Below, piece after piece: positions 1 to 6,660 of a stretch of DNA of 10,274 bases. The translations under genes and the position numbers were made by a program. The notes beneath the pieces were generated by a model, which was given only the letters and a program-made list of their open reading frames with translations, ran no database searches and was not told the DNA's origin. The stretch is taken from contig JAURCW010000027.1 of NCBI GenBank assembly GCA_030828265.1, forward strand, positions 1 to 10,274. The letters run 5' to 3'. The stretch is from Burkholderiales bacterium (lineage in GTDB: Bacteria; Pseudomonadota; Gammaproteobacteria; Burkholderiales; Burkholderiaceae_A). Every line of letters starts with the position of its first letter. Position 1 is the first letter of the stretch.

Positions 1-1088
1 CCCCAGAGATTATTGAGGCTGCCGCAAGGCTTGCCCTGCGTCGAGCCGAGCCCGAGCTTCTGCGACCGATTCTGGCCGCCATGCCTGAGCCTCAGCGTAA
101 CCAAGAAACATGGGTCTATTGGAGAGGCTGGCTTATGGAGCAACAAGGCCGGCCCGAGCTTGCCCGGGCGCTATGGGAGACTATTCCTGAGGGCTGGTCG
201 TTCTATCGGCTTCTTGCAGCCGAGGCCCTAGACCGACCATTGCTCCCCTTGAAGGCCGAACCCGACTACCCCGAGCGCTACACCATTGGGCTGCTGCGAC
301 CGTCTGTTCTAAGCGACCCCTTTCTTAGCCGCAGCTTAAGTCTTGCAAGTCTGGGGCTTCGTGCGGAGGCCATCGTGGAATGGAATGCCCTTATTAATCG
401 GCTTCCAGACCTTGGGCTTCTTGCGGCGAGCCAGCTTGCCCTTGAGGCAGGTCTTCCCGATCGCGCCATTGCCGCAGCCATTCGCACCCAGGATGTGCAC
501 GACTTCCGACTTCGTTATCCAAAGCCATTTAAAGACCTCATTCAGCAGGAGGCCGATCGCAAGGGCTTAAAAACAGGCTGGGTGATGGGCCTTATTCGCC
601 AGGAGTCTCGGTTTCTTCCCCAAATTAAGTCGCCTGTCGGGGCGGCTGGGCTCATGCAGATCATGCCCGCCACGGCCAGTTCTGTGGCCCGAGAGCTTGG
701 CATGGGCAGGGTCGACGCACGCAGACTGGTTGATCCCTCGTTTAATTTGCGGCTCGGAACAGCCTACCTGCAGCAAATGCACAGCCGCTTTAATGGCTCG
801 GCTGTGCTGGCAAGCGCTGCCTACAATGCCGGGCCCTCACGTAGCCAGCTCTGGCAAAGCTCCATCGACCGTCAGGTGCCCGGGGCCGCCTTCGCAGAGT
901 CCATTCCGTTTACCGAAACGCGTGACTATGTGAAGCAGGTACTCGCCAACACGGTGATGTACGAGACACTCCTCGCCTTGAGCCAGACAAGCGCCCAGCC
1001 CACACCAAACGATGAGGCCTCCTCGCAAAGGCTCTCGGCCTGGTTATCGCATATCGAGCCATCCGAACGTTCATCCCCGAGGCGCTAG
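1..1088 (+). CDS. slt: Soluble lytic murein transglycosylase, Slt70-like, 5' partial
   Basis: Periplasmic enzyme that cleaves the MurNAc-GlcNAc bond of peptidoglycan non-hydrolytically, leaving 1,6-anhydro ends. The frame is open to the left edge (first full codon at base 3), so an ATG at 81 is internal and the true start and signal peptide lie upstream. The 361 visible residues hold the end of an alpha-helical superhelix (residues about 1-170, with the WxYWRG motif) followed by the SLT catalytic domain. The catalytic glutamate is E201 in the RQESRF motif. The GAAGLMQIMPATA block and the YNAGP motif (274-278) follow, and then the ESIPFTETRDYV segment typical of Slt70 C-domains. Nothing essential is missing from the visible part. 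Family members are about 600-650 residues, so roughly 250-290 residues are outside the window. The stop lies 18 bases before the next gene. Family assignment is very secure; the exact paralogue is less so. Confidence 0.95.
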   Translation, partial: PEIIEAAARLALRRAEPELLRPILAAMPEPQRNQETWVYWRGWLMEQQGRPELARALWETIPEGWSFYRLLAAEALDRPLLPLKAEPDYPERYTIGLLRPSVLSDPFLSRSLSLASLGLRAEAIVEWNALINRLPDLGLLAASQLALEAGLPDRAIAAAIRTQDVHDFRLRYPKPFKDLIQQEADRKGLKTGWVMGLIRQESRFLPQIKSPVGAAGLMQIMPATASSVARELGMGRVDARRLVDPSFNLRLGTAYLQQMHSRFNGSAVLASAAYNAGPSRSQLWQSSIDRQVPGAAFAESIPFTETRDYVKQVLANTVMYETLLALSQTSAQPTPNDEASSQRLSAWLSHIEPSERSSPRR

Positions 1089-1098
1089 GCCCTACAAT
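1070..1098 (+). promoter_or_regulatory. Candidate promoter for the NDUFA9-like gene
   Basis: TACAAT at 1093-1098 matches five of six bases of the sigma-70 -10 consensus. A weak TTCATC at 1070-1075 lies 17 bases upstream. A transcript starting 7-9 bases after the -10 would begin at about 1105-1107, on or next to the ATG at 1107, and so would be leaderless or nearly so. The only SD-like bases (AGGG, 1100-1103) are just 3 bases from the ATG, too close to work well, which fits leaderless initiation. The -35 match is poor, so this is a candidate only. Confidence 0.4.
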
Positions 1099-1106
1099 CA
1101 GGGCTT
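1087..1106 (+). other. Short inverted repeat abutting the NDUFA9-like start codon
   Basis: Bases 1087-1093 (AGGCCCT) can pair with 1100-1106 (AGGGCTT), giving a 7-bp stem with one G-T wobble and a 6-base loop. It starts within the slt stop codon and ends at the base before the next ATG. It has no following T-run, so it does not look like an intrinsic terminator. It could hide or expose the start codon in slt read-through transcripts, or be chance. The pairing is seen directly; any function is inference. Confidence 0.35.
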
Positions 1107-2081
1107 ATGTCGCAACAGGCAACCATCTCCATTCTTGGGGGCTCCGGATTCATCGGCCGAGCACTGGCCGAGGCCCTAACGCGGGATGCCCAAGGCACCG
1201 GCCGAACCATACGAGTCATTACAAGGTCACGCTCAAAGGCCAAGCAGCTCTGGAGCCTGCCAGGCATCCAGATTGTTGAGGCCGATATTCGGCAAGAAAG
1301 CGAGCTTAGTGACGCCATTGAGGGCAGCCAGGTGGTTGTGAATCTGGTGGGGGTTCTTCAAAGCCGTCCCGGCAAGCCCTGGGGACCCGATTTTGACGAA
1401 TGCCATGTAAAACTGCCCTCAAGGCTTGCGCGTTGCCTCATTCGGCTTGGAATTCGGCGCCTCATTCATGTCAGTGCCCTTGGTGCGTCCGACCAGGCCC
1501 CTTCCATGTACCTGAGGTCAAAGGCGGCCGGCGAGGCAGCCCTTCGGGGGACACTGTCCATCGACCTCACCATCCTGCGGCCCTCGGTCGTCTTCGGAAC
1601 CGGGGACCGGTTTCTTAATTTATTTGCCGAGTTGCAGCGTTTTATGCCCATCGTGCCGCTTGCTACCCCGCATGCCAAATTTCAGCCCATTGCCATTGAC
1701 GACCTAGTAGCCGCTCTAATTAACTGCATTAAAAACCCCGAGACCCGAGGAAATACCTACGAATGTGTGGGTCCTGAAGTTCTGAGTCTTTACGAGATTG
1801 TTCACTGGGCAGGGTTTTACAGTGGGAATCCACGACCCATCCTGCCCTTGTCTGACAGCCTGGCCTGGATCCAGGCCATCATCATGGAGCACCTTCCGGG
1901 CGAACCCCTTCTCACCCGTGACAACCTGGCATCAGCCTCGGTGCCCAATGTTGGCTCGGGTCCCATGGCGCCTGAGCTTGGTGTGCCACGGCCAACCAGC
2001 CTGCATGCCGTTGCCGATGCCATTCTTGGTGGGCAGACCCCAAGAGGTCGGTTATTTGCCCGGCGCGCCAAGACGCTTTAA
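1107..2081 (+). CDS. NDUFA9-like NAD(P)-binding atypical SDR protein
   Basis: A 324-residue extended/atypical short-chain dehydrogenase fold related to the complex I accessory subunit NDUFA9 (39 kDa). The Rossmann dinucleotide loop GGSGFIG is at residues 11-17. Arginines after strand 2 (R40, R42) suggest NADP(H). An AD(I) motif at 59-61, a Ser (S123) with a YxxxK pair (Y135, K139), ILRPSVVFG (157-164) and a QPIAIDD block (193-199) follow the usual order. NDUFA9 binds NADPH and is thought to be structural rather than catalytic; bacterial homologues are often annotated as NAD-dependent epimerase or complex I NDUFA9 family, and their role is not settled. The gene starts 18 bases after slt. The ATG at 1107 sits right before the Rossmann strand, so the start is secure. 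A true sugar epimerase is a less likely alternative. Family confidence is high; specific function is unknown. Confidence 0.85.
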   Translation: MSQQATISILGGSGFIGRALAEALTRDAQGTGRTIRVITRSRSKAKQLWSLPGIQIVEADIRQESELSDAIEGSQVVVNLVGVLQSRPGKPWGPDFDECHVKLPSRLARCLIRLGIRRLIHVSALGASDQAPSMYLRSKAAGEAALRGTLSIDLTILRPSVVFGTGDRFLNLFAELQRFMPIVPLATPHAKFQPIAIDDLVAALINCIKNPETRGNTYECVGPEVLSLYEIVHWAGFYSGNPRPILPLSDSLAWIQAIIMEHLPGEPLLTRDNLASASVPNVGSGPMAPELGVPRPTSLHAVADAILGGQTPRGRLFARRAKTL

Positions 2082-2095
2082 GGGCTGCACCCGGT

Positions 2096-3328
2096 TTGGG
2101 TTCCAAAGGCCCCAGTCGTTCGGAACAGAGCGGGCAGGGGCCCCATGGTTTTCTCGCACCCAACCGGGCCGACCCCTACCTTGCAGGCCTTAAGCCCGGC
2201 ATTAGCCTTTACTGTGTTGGCGGCGCAGTCCGTGATGCGCTTATGGGCTCTAAAGGGGTCGACCGCGACTACCTGGTGGTGGGAGCGCGGCCCGAAGATC
2301 TTTTTGATGCGGGTTTCAAGCCTGTTGGCAAAGACTTTCCGGTTTTTCTTCACCCGGAGTCCAAGGACGAATACGCGCTTGCACGCACCGAGCGCAAAAC
2401 GGGCGCGGGCTATCGTGGATTCGAGGTTTATGCCGACCCCTCGGTACGGCTTGAAGACGACCTATGCCGTCGTGACCTCTCGATTAACGCCATGGCCGTT
2501 GATGAACAAGGCAGGCTGCACGACCCTTATGGGGGCCTCGACGATCTGCATCAAAGGCAGCTTCGTCACATTAGCCCAGCCTTTCGAGAAGACCCGGTAA
2601 GACTTCTTCGGCTCGCTCGGTTCCTAAGCCGTTGGCCTGATTTTCAAGTGAGCACCGAGACCTTCGCACTCTGCGAGGCCATGCGCGATGACGGCGAACT
2701 GCATGCGTTGGTTGCCGAGCGTGTCTGGCAAGAGCTCTACAAAGGCCTTGACGAAGAAGCGCCGGGGCGAATGGTTATTTTTCTTCGAGAACTCCGTGTG
2801 CTTGAACCTGTGCTTGGGCTGGATGATGAACAGCTCGACACCGAACTGCCGGCGCGCCTGAACCAGGCCTCGAAACTCAAACTGCCCGCCGAGCTGAAGG
2901 CTGCGCTCTTACTTTCGGAGGCCAGAGGACCCCTTCGTGACAGACTGCCCAAAAAGGTTGAGGAATGGATCGCACTTCTACCGCTTTTTTTGAACCTTCA
3001 AGGACTACTTGACGCACCCAATGCCTGGCCAGAAAAACTCACGGCCTGGGCAAGCAGCGCCGACGTTTTTCGCAGGCCAGAGCGGCTCGAGGCTATGGGC
3101 TTACTTGGTCAGCTCTTGCTCGCCGACCAAGGCCAAGCCACCACTCAAAAGCTTCATGCGCGATGGGGCCAATGGATAAGCCTGTGCAAAGAACTAAGTC
3201 ACCTTTCCGTAAGCGGGGTTGCTCGAGGTCAGTCTACGAATGGTCCATTGGCGATTCGAGAGGCGATTGAGAACTACCGGCAGTCCTATGTTCAAAAACG
3301 TTTGGCGGAAAGCACCATAAACGACTGA
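2096..3328 (+). CDS. cca: CCA tRNA nucleotidyltransferase, HD residues lost
   Basis: Adds or repairs the 3'-CCA end of tRNA, using CTP and ATP without a template. Class II motifs are all present (numbered from TTG 2096): GGAVRD (42-47), metal-binding DRD (56-58), FPVFLHP and ARTERK (near 81-101), RRDLSINAMA (125-134), DPYGGLDDL (143-151) and EDPVRLLRLARF (165-176). The C-terminal half diverges: in E. coli this part carries an HD phosphohydrolase domain, but here no histidine occurs between residues 203 and 354. Flanking elements such as FRRPERLEAM and the IREAIENYRQ tail still resemble the family. No ATG or GTG start precedes the GGAVRD motif. TTG at 2096 gives 410 residues with about 35 extra at the N-terminus; ATT at 2201 would give 375 residues and aligns with the E. 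coli start. The 3' end overlaps the convergent methyltransferase gene. The neighbouring ttcA also acts on tRNA. Confidence 0.93.
   Translation: MGSKGPSRSEQSGQGPHGFLAPNRADPYLAGLKPGISLYCVGGAVRDALMGSKGVDRDYLVVGARPEDLFDAGFKPVGKDFPVFLHPESKDEYALARTERKTGAGYRGFEVYADPSVRLEDDLCRRDLSINAMAVDEQGRLHDPYGGLDDLHQRQLRHISPAFREDPVRLLRLARFLSRWPDFQVSTETFALCEAMRDDGELHALVAERVWQELYKGLDEEAPGRMVIFLRELRVLEPVLGLDDEQLDTELPARLNQASKLKLPAELKAALLLSEARGPLRDRLPKKVEEWIALLPLFLNLQGLLDAPNAWPEKLTAWASSADVFRRPERLEAMGLLGQLLLADQGQATTQKLHARWGQWISLCKELSHLSVSGVARGQSTNGPLAIREAIENYRQSYVQKRLAESTIND
2108..2142 (+). other. GC-rich inverted repeat near the uncertain cca start
   Basis: GGCCCC at 2108-2113 is the exact reverse complement of GGGGCC at 2137-2142, with a 23-base spacer. 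A smaller stem (TTTGG at 2095-2099 with CCAAA at 2103-2107) covers the candidate TTG start. If translation really begins at ATT 2201, both would lie in the leader of cca. With so short a stem and long a loop, chance is quite possible. Confidence 0.2.
3292..3328. other. Tail-to-tail overlap of cca and the methyltransferase gene
   Basis: The two convergent genes share 37 bases: the last 11 codons plus stop of cca on the plus strand and the end of the methyltransferase on the minus strand. No T-rich hairpin is visible here, so each transcript probably continues into the antisense of the other. The overlap is read directly from the two stop codons (TGA at 3326-3328 plus, TGA at 3294-3292 minus). 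Confidence 0.85.
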
Positions 3329-4497
3329 CCCATTGCCGAGTCACCAAGCAGAATCTGCAGCTGGGCGAGCTGGGCAAGGGCATCCCGATTCGAGGGTGGG
3401 GCGCCGGGGTCGTGTCCGACACCCTCAAAAAGTAGATCACGTGCCTGATCCAGAACACCGCGATCGAGCATCCAGGCCGCCTGGGTCTGCAGACCAACCT
3501 CAAAGCCCTCATCCAGAAAGGCTTGGGCCAGCTGCGTGAAATTGACATGGGCAGTGAGATCAATCGACCCCGGTCGTTCAATTAGCGCATGCCAGTCATC
3601 AATACGGCGATGCCCACTGTGGCCCGCGAGCGTTCCTGAAGGCCTGTCGGGATGGTCCAGTTCATAGTCCTCGTAGCCGTAATCAAGAACCAAGACCTCA
3701 CCCGCCTGAAGGTCTTGCGAAACCCTCTTCACCCAAGGTTGCAGCTCTGGGCACCATTCCCCCCGATGGCCATGCCGCCAGCCAAGCCCGCGCTCACGAG
3801 CCGCCTGGGCCCGAGCCATCACCTGCTCGCACAGATCAGCCCGTGCAGCACGGGTCTGCCATTGAAGTCTCCGGGCCGGCGGCTTGGGCTCTTGCAAGCG
3901 GCTGCCTAGGACGGGCGCTGTCGCCTCGGTCTTCAGACCAAGCCCCCACTCCAGAACCGGACCATCCGGATGGTCGGGCTGCCATTCAAAAACTTGAACG
4001 GGAAGGGCATCGAGAAACTCATTGGCCAGAATAAGTCCCGACAGGGGGCCTGTTGTCTTTGGCCAGGCAAGCTCGGTTACAAAAGAGGGCTGCGAGGGCT
4101 GGCTGCCGAAGCGGCCAGCAAGCGCCTGGGCTTGCTCTGCCTGACGGGCCGCGCTTTCCTCAATGAACTCGTAGCGATCAGGCCCGCCACCTTGCCGCCC
4201 CATGCCAAACAGCAGGTCGGCCGCAAGCCTGCCATTTCCCGGGCCGTATTCCCTAATCGTGAAATCTCGTTGAAGCAGCCGGAGCTGCACGGCCAGGTCA
4301 AGGGCTTCCTGAGTCACCAGCCGAGCCAGCCAGTCGCCAAGCAAGGGCGCCGTTACGAAATGGCCTTGGTCTCCAAAGACGGGGTGAGCCTGACTGTAAA
4401 AGCCATGGTCAGGGTCCAGCAGTGCAAAGCCCATGAAGCGGTCGAAACCCACCCATGTCTCCCCAGCAAACAGTGTCTCGATGGCCGCTTCTTGCAT
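3292..4497 (-). CDS. MidA/NDUFAF7-family SAM-dependent methyltransferase
   Basis: A 401-residue member of the DUF185/MidA family, class I SAM-dependent methyltransferases. The mitochondrial member NDUFAF7 methylates an arginine of complex I subunit NDUFS2; the bacterial substrate is not established. Visible family landmarks in order: RFMGFALLDPDHGFYS (20-35), FVTAP (47-51), SAM-binding loop YGPGNGRLAADLL (84-96), NEFLDALPVQVFEW (159-172), LDYGYE (271-276), a GTL...H segment (288-296), DLTAHVNF (313-320) and MGQSFMVL near the end (389-396). ATG at 4497 is chosen over the TTG one codon upstream because it is a normal start with GAAGG five bases before it. The gene stands alone on the minus strand, diverging from the pteridine reductase operon and overlapping the end of cca by 37 bases. 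The conserved C-terminal motif shows that its coding sequence genuinely reaches the overlap. Confidence 0.9.
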   Translation of the reverse strand: MQEAAIETLFAGETWVGFDRFMGFALLDPDHGFYSQAHPVFGDQGHFVTAPLLGDWLARLVTQEALDLAVQLRLLQRDFTIREYGPGNGRLAADLLFGMGRQGGGPDRYEFIEESAARQAEQAQALAGRFGSQPSQPSFVTELAWPKTTGPLSGLILANEFLDALPVQVFEWQPDHPDGPVLEWGLGLKTEATAPVLGSRLQEPKPPARRLQWQTRAARADLCEQVMARAQAARERGLGWRHGHRGEWCPELQPWVKRVSQDLQAGEVLVLDYGYEDYELDHPDRPSGTLAGHSGHRRIDDWHALIERPGSIDLTAHVNFTQLAQAFLDEGFEVGLQTQAAWMLDRGVLDQARDLLFEGVGHDPGAPPSNRDALAQLAQLQILLGDSAMGQSFMVLSAKRF

Positions 4498-4502
4498 CAA
4501 AG

Positions 4503-4507
4503 CCTTC
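4503..4507 (-). promoter_or_regulatory. Ribosome binding site of the methyltransferase gene
   Basis: On the minus strand GAAGG (4507-4503) lies five bases before the ATG at 4497-4495. It decides in favour of the ATG over the TTG that immediately precedes it. A weak -10-like TTAAAT lies at 4517-4512, but no convincing -35 was found. Confidence 0.5.
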
Positions 4508-4593
4508 GTCCATTTAAGTCATGCCCCGTGGGTGAGCCGCCTCGTGCGAACAGGCTTGACGATGCCCCAAGAGGGGGCTGAAAGGGTTGTGCC

Positions 4594-4622
4594 ATGGCAA
4601 GACAGGGTATCAAAGCTAAACT
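4594..4622 (+). promoter_or_regulatory. Candidate promoter of the pteridine reductase-folB-ttcA-ubiB operon
   Basis: Within the 131-base divergent gap (4498-4628), ATGGCA at 4594-4599 (four of six to the -35 consensus) and TAAACT at 4617-4622 (four of six to the -10 consensus) are 17 bases apart. Initiation about seven bases later would fall on the A of the ATG at 4629. There is no Shine-Dalgarno sequence in the 20 bases before that ATG, so a leaderless message is plausible. No operator-like palindrome stands out apart from a short GCCCC/GGGGC pair near 4564-4578. Confidence 0.4.
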
Positions 4623-4628
4623 TGTGCA

Positions 4629-5444
4629 ATGTCGACCACTTCCTCTTCTTCCACCTCCGCGCCAACCGCCCTCGTGACGGGCGCGGCCCGAAGGCTTGGA
4701 CGGGCGATAAGCCTGGCTCTTGCCAAGGAAGGCTATAGGCTCGCCCTTCACTACAACCAGTCGCGCGAGGAAGCGCAGGTGCTTGCCCAGCAGATTCGAG
4801 ACCAGGGCGGGCAGGCCGACTGCTTTGGCTTTAATTTTCAGGCCGAGCTTGGCCATGAGGCACTTGATAACCTTTTGGGCGAGGTCCGGGCACGACTGGG
4901 TCCGGTCAAACTGCTTGTCAATAACGCATCGCTCTTCGAATTCGACTTGGCAGACACCGCCCAGTACGAGCTGCTGCTTCGTCATGCCCAGGCCAATCTT
5001 TTTGCCCCCGTGCTTCTCGCCCAGGCTGTCCACCGGCAATGGTCCGCTCTGGAGACGGGCAACAAATTTGAAGACCACCATGCCGTCATCGTAAACATTC
5101 TCGACCAGAAACTTGCCAACCCAAACCCCGATTTTTTTAGCTACACGCTCTCAAAGGCAGGTCTGCTCGAAGCCACACGTCTCATGGCCAAAAGCCTTGC
5201 ACCGGCCTGCCGTGTTGTGGGGCTTGCCCCCGGCTTTACCCTGCCTGCCGAGGGGCAGTCTGAGAAGGCATTTCAAGAGGCCCACAAAATCTCCCCGCTC
5301 GGGGCCTCAAGCCGGCCTGACGAAATTGCTGAAGCCGTCTGCTGGCTTGCCAAGGCACGTGCCGTGACAGGGTCCACCTTATTCGTGGACGGGGGCCAGC
5401 ACCTTATTGCCTCAAACCGTGACCTTCAGTTTGGACTCTCATAA
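4629..5444 (+). CDS. Pteridine reductase, PTR1/FolM-like short-chain dehydrogenase
   Basis: NADPH-dependent SDR of 271 residues predicted to reduce dihydropterins (dihydrobiopterin, dihydromonapterin or dihydrofolate). The glycine loop is the PTR1-type TGAARRLG (17-24), with an arginine where classical SDRs have TGxxxGxG. HYN (41-43) after strand 2 resembles the NADPH-binding HYxxS of PTR1. NNAS is at 98-101. The classical catalytic serine is replaced by aspartate D159 in NILDQ, as in PTR1, and YxxxK follows (Y172, K176). A PG motif (201-202) and VDGGQ (253-257) close the fold. The Ser/Thr-rich first 12 residues look like a disordered tail. The stop overlaps folB by one base (TAATG), which supports a pterin or folate role. 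A general SDR of other specificity is possible but less likely given the Asp substitution and neighbour. Confidence 0.9.
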   Translation: MSTTSSSSTSAPTALVTGAARRLGRAISLALAKEGYRLALHYNQSREEAQVLAQQIRDQGGQADCFGFNFQAELGHEALDNLLGEVRARLGPVKLLVNNASLFEFDLADTAQYELLLRHAQANLFAPVLLAQAVHRQWSALETGNKFEDHHAVIVNILDQKLANPNPDFFSYTLSKAGLLEATRLMAKSLAPACRVVGLAPGFTLPAEGQSEKAFQEAHKISPLGASSRPDEIAEAVCWLAKARAVTGSTLFVDGGQHLIASNRDLQFGLS

Positions 5445-5839
5445 TGCTTCCCCATGACCTTAGCGGCTATGACTTTCGGCGCATCTTTCTTAAAGGCTTT
5501 CAAGTTCAAGCCTCCATCGGCTTTCATTCGCATGAGACCCTCGCGCGTCAACGTATCGTCATTGATGTTGACCTTTACATCGCGCGCGACCAGGCGCCTA
5601 TCGCACGCGACCAGATCGAGGAAGTCTTGGACTACGACTTTCTTCGCGATGAAATCAAAGCCATCACCATGAATCGCCACTTCAATCTACAGGAGACTCT
5701 GGCCGAGACCATCGCCGACAGGGTGCTCGAACGCCCGCTCGTGCAGTTGGTGCGTGTGCAGATTCAAAAGCCCGATGTCTACGAGGATTGTGAGAGCCTT
5801 GGTGTCGAGGTGCTTCGCCGCCAGAAGAAAACCCTATGA
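5444..5839 (+). CDS. folB: Dihydroneopterin aldolase
   Basis: A 131-residue enzyme of folate synthesis. It converts 7,8-dihydroneopterin to 6-hydroxymethyl-7,8-dihydropterin and glycolaldehyde in the cytoplasm. Family features: [18 protein letters not shown] at the N-terminus (10-27), a conserved glutamate (E31), LDYDFL (62-67, active-site tyrosine region), FNLQETLAE (80-88, containing the pterin-binding glutamate) and the catalytic lysine in the QKPDV stretch (K109). The N-terminus is about 10 residues longer than the shortest members, otherwise the length is normal. The ATG overlaps the upstream stop as TAATG and the TGA overlaps the ttcA start as ATGA, so translation is probably coupled on both sides. 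FolX (dihydroneopterin triphosphate epimerase) is a related alternative that the sequence alone does not fully exclude; the upstream pteridine reductase would fit either product. Confidence 0.9.
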   Translation: MLPHDLSGYDFRRIFLKGFQVQASIGFHSHETLARQRIVIDVDLYIARDQAPIARDQIEEVLDYDFLRDEIKAITMNRHFNLQETLAETIADRVLERPLVQLVRVQIQKPDVYEDCESLGVEVLRRQKKTL

Positions 5840-6660
5840 CAAACGCAAGCCTTAACCTGACCACTGCCGTCATCGCACCACCTCGGCCACGCGCCCTGCG
5901 CAATGAAACCGAGATCAATAAGCTCTCCAAGCGGCTGTACAGACTTGTGGGTCAGGCCATTGCCGACTTCCGCATGATTGAAGAGGGCGACAAGATTATG
6001 GTCTGCGTCTCGGGTGGCAAAGACAGCTACGGCATGCTAGATATTCTTTTAGGCCTTCAGGCCCGCGCGCCTGTTGGCTTTGAACTTATTGCTGTGAACA
6101 TTGATCAAGGCCACCCGGGCTTTCCGCAAGACACCCTGCCGAACTATCTTCAGGCGCAGGGCGTTTCCTTTTATATTGAAAATCAAGACACCTACAGCAT
6201 TGTGAAGCGGGTGATCCCCGAGGGTGACACCATGTGCTCGCTCTGCTCAAGGCTTCGACGCGGAATTATTTACAGGCTTGCCGATGAGCTTGGCTGCAGC
6301 AAGATTGCCCTTGGCCATCATCGTGACGACATAATTGAGACCTTCTTTCTTAATCTTTTCTTTGGGGGGAGCCTTAAGGCCATGCCGCCCAAACTCACCT
6401 CGGACGATGGGCGGCACGTTGTGATTCGACCCCTGGCCTATGTAGAAGAGGCCGACCTGGTCAGCTGGTCAATCCACAAGCAGTTCCCCATCATTCCTTG
6501 CGACCTCTGCGGCTCACAAGACAATCTTCAGCGCCAACAGATCAAACTCATGCTGCAGCAATGGGAGAGGCAAAACCCGGGTCGGATGGAGTCCATCTTC
6601 AAGGCGCTCTCTAACGCCAAGCCCAGCCATTTGCTTGATCCCAAGCTGATCCAGCCATGA
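5836..6660 (+). CDS. ttcA: tRNA 2-thiocytidine-32 synthetase TtcA
   Basis: ATP-dependent, iron-sulfur enzyme that thiolates cytidine 32 of some tRNAs (s2C32). The 274-residue protein has the PP-loop SGGKDS at 59-64, the CSLC cysteine pair at 134 and 137, the adenylation-associated GHHRDD motif at 160-165, and a second pair, CDLC, at 222 and 225. The family binds a 4Fe-4S cluster with three of these cysteines, leaving it able to carry an exchangeable sulfur. Length is a little under that of E. coli TtcA (about 310). The N-terminal 20 residues are proline-rich and low in conservation. It overlaps folB by four bases (ATGA) and ubiB by four bases (ATGA), placing it in the middle of a translationally coupled series. 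All catalytic residues are present; confidence is very high. Confidence 0.96.
   Translation: MTNASLNLTTAVIAPPRPRALRNETEINKLSKRLYRLVGQAIADFRMIEEGDKIMVCVSGGKDSYGMLDILLGLQARAPVGFELIAVNIDQGHPGFPQDTLPNYLQAQGVSFYIENQDTYSIVKRVIPEGDTMCSLCSRLRRGIIYRLADELGCSKIALGHHRDDIIETFFLNLFFGGSLKAMPPKLTSDDGRHVVIRPLAYVEEADLVSWSIHKQFPIIPCDLCGSQDNLQRQQIKLMLQQWERQNPGRMESIFKALSNAKPSHLLDPKLIQP

Noticed and set aside
81..1088. ATG at 81 as the start of the transglycosylase.
   Set aside because: The frame is open to the window edge and the residues before 81 continue in a helical, Slt-like way; a start here would remove the signal peptide and most of the superhelix.
2145..2600. A 151-codon plus-strand frame starting at an ATG inside the 5' part of cca.
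   Set aside because: It overlaps the CCA catalytic motifs in another frame and its product shows no domain; it was considered because cca lacks a clear ATG.
4556..4561. TTGACG, a near-perfect -35 hexamer in the divergent gap.
   Set aside because: No acceptable -10 sequence lies 16-18 bases downstream on the plus strand (the 17-base position reads TGAAAG).
4564..4578. GCCCC/GGGGC pair in the divergent intergenic region as a terminator or operator.
   Set aside because: The stem is only five base pairs with no T-run and no repeat of the motif elsewhere, so it gives no support for either role.
3970..4581. A 203-codon plus-strand frame opposite the methyltransferase gene.
   Set aside because: It is antisense to conserved methyltransferase motifs (SAM loop and NEFLDALPV) and its translation resembles no family.
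4497..5081. A 194-codon open frame on the minus strand opposite the pteridine reductase, ending in TGATG at the methyltransferase start.
   Set aside because: It lies wholly antisense to a well supported SDR across most of its length, its protein has no recognisable motifs and has low-complexity Gly/Arg runs, and such long shadows are common at this GC content. The TGATG junction is taken as chance.
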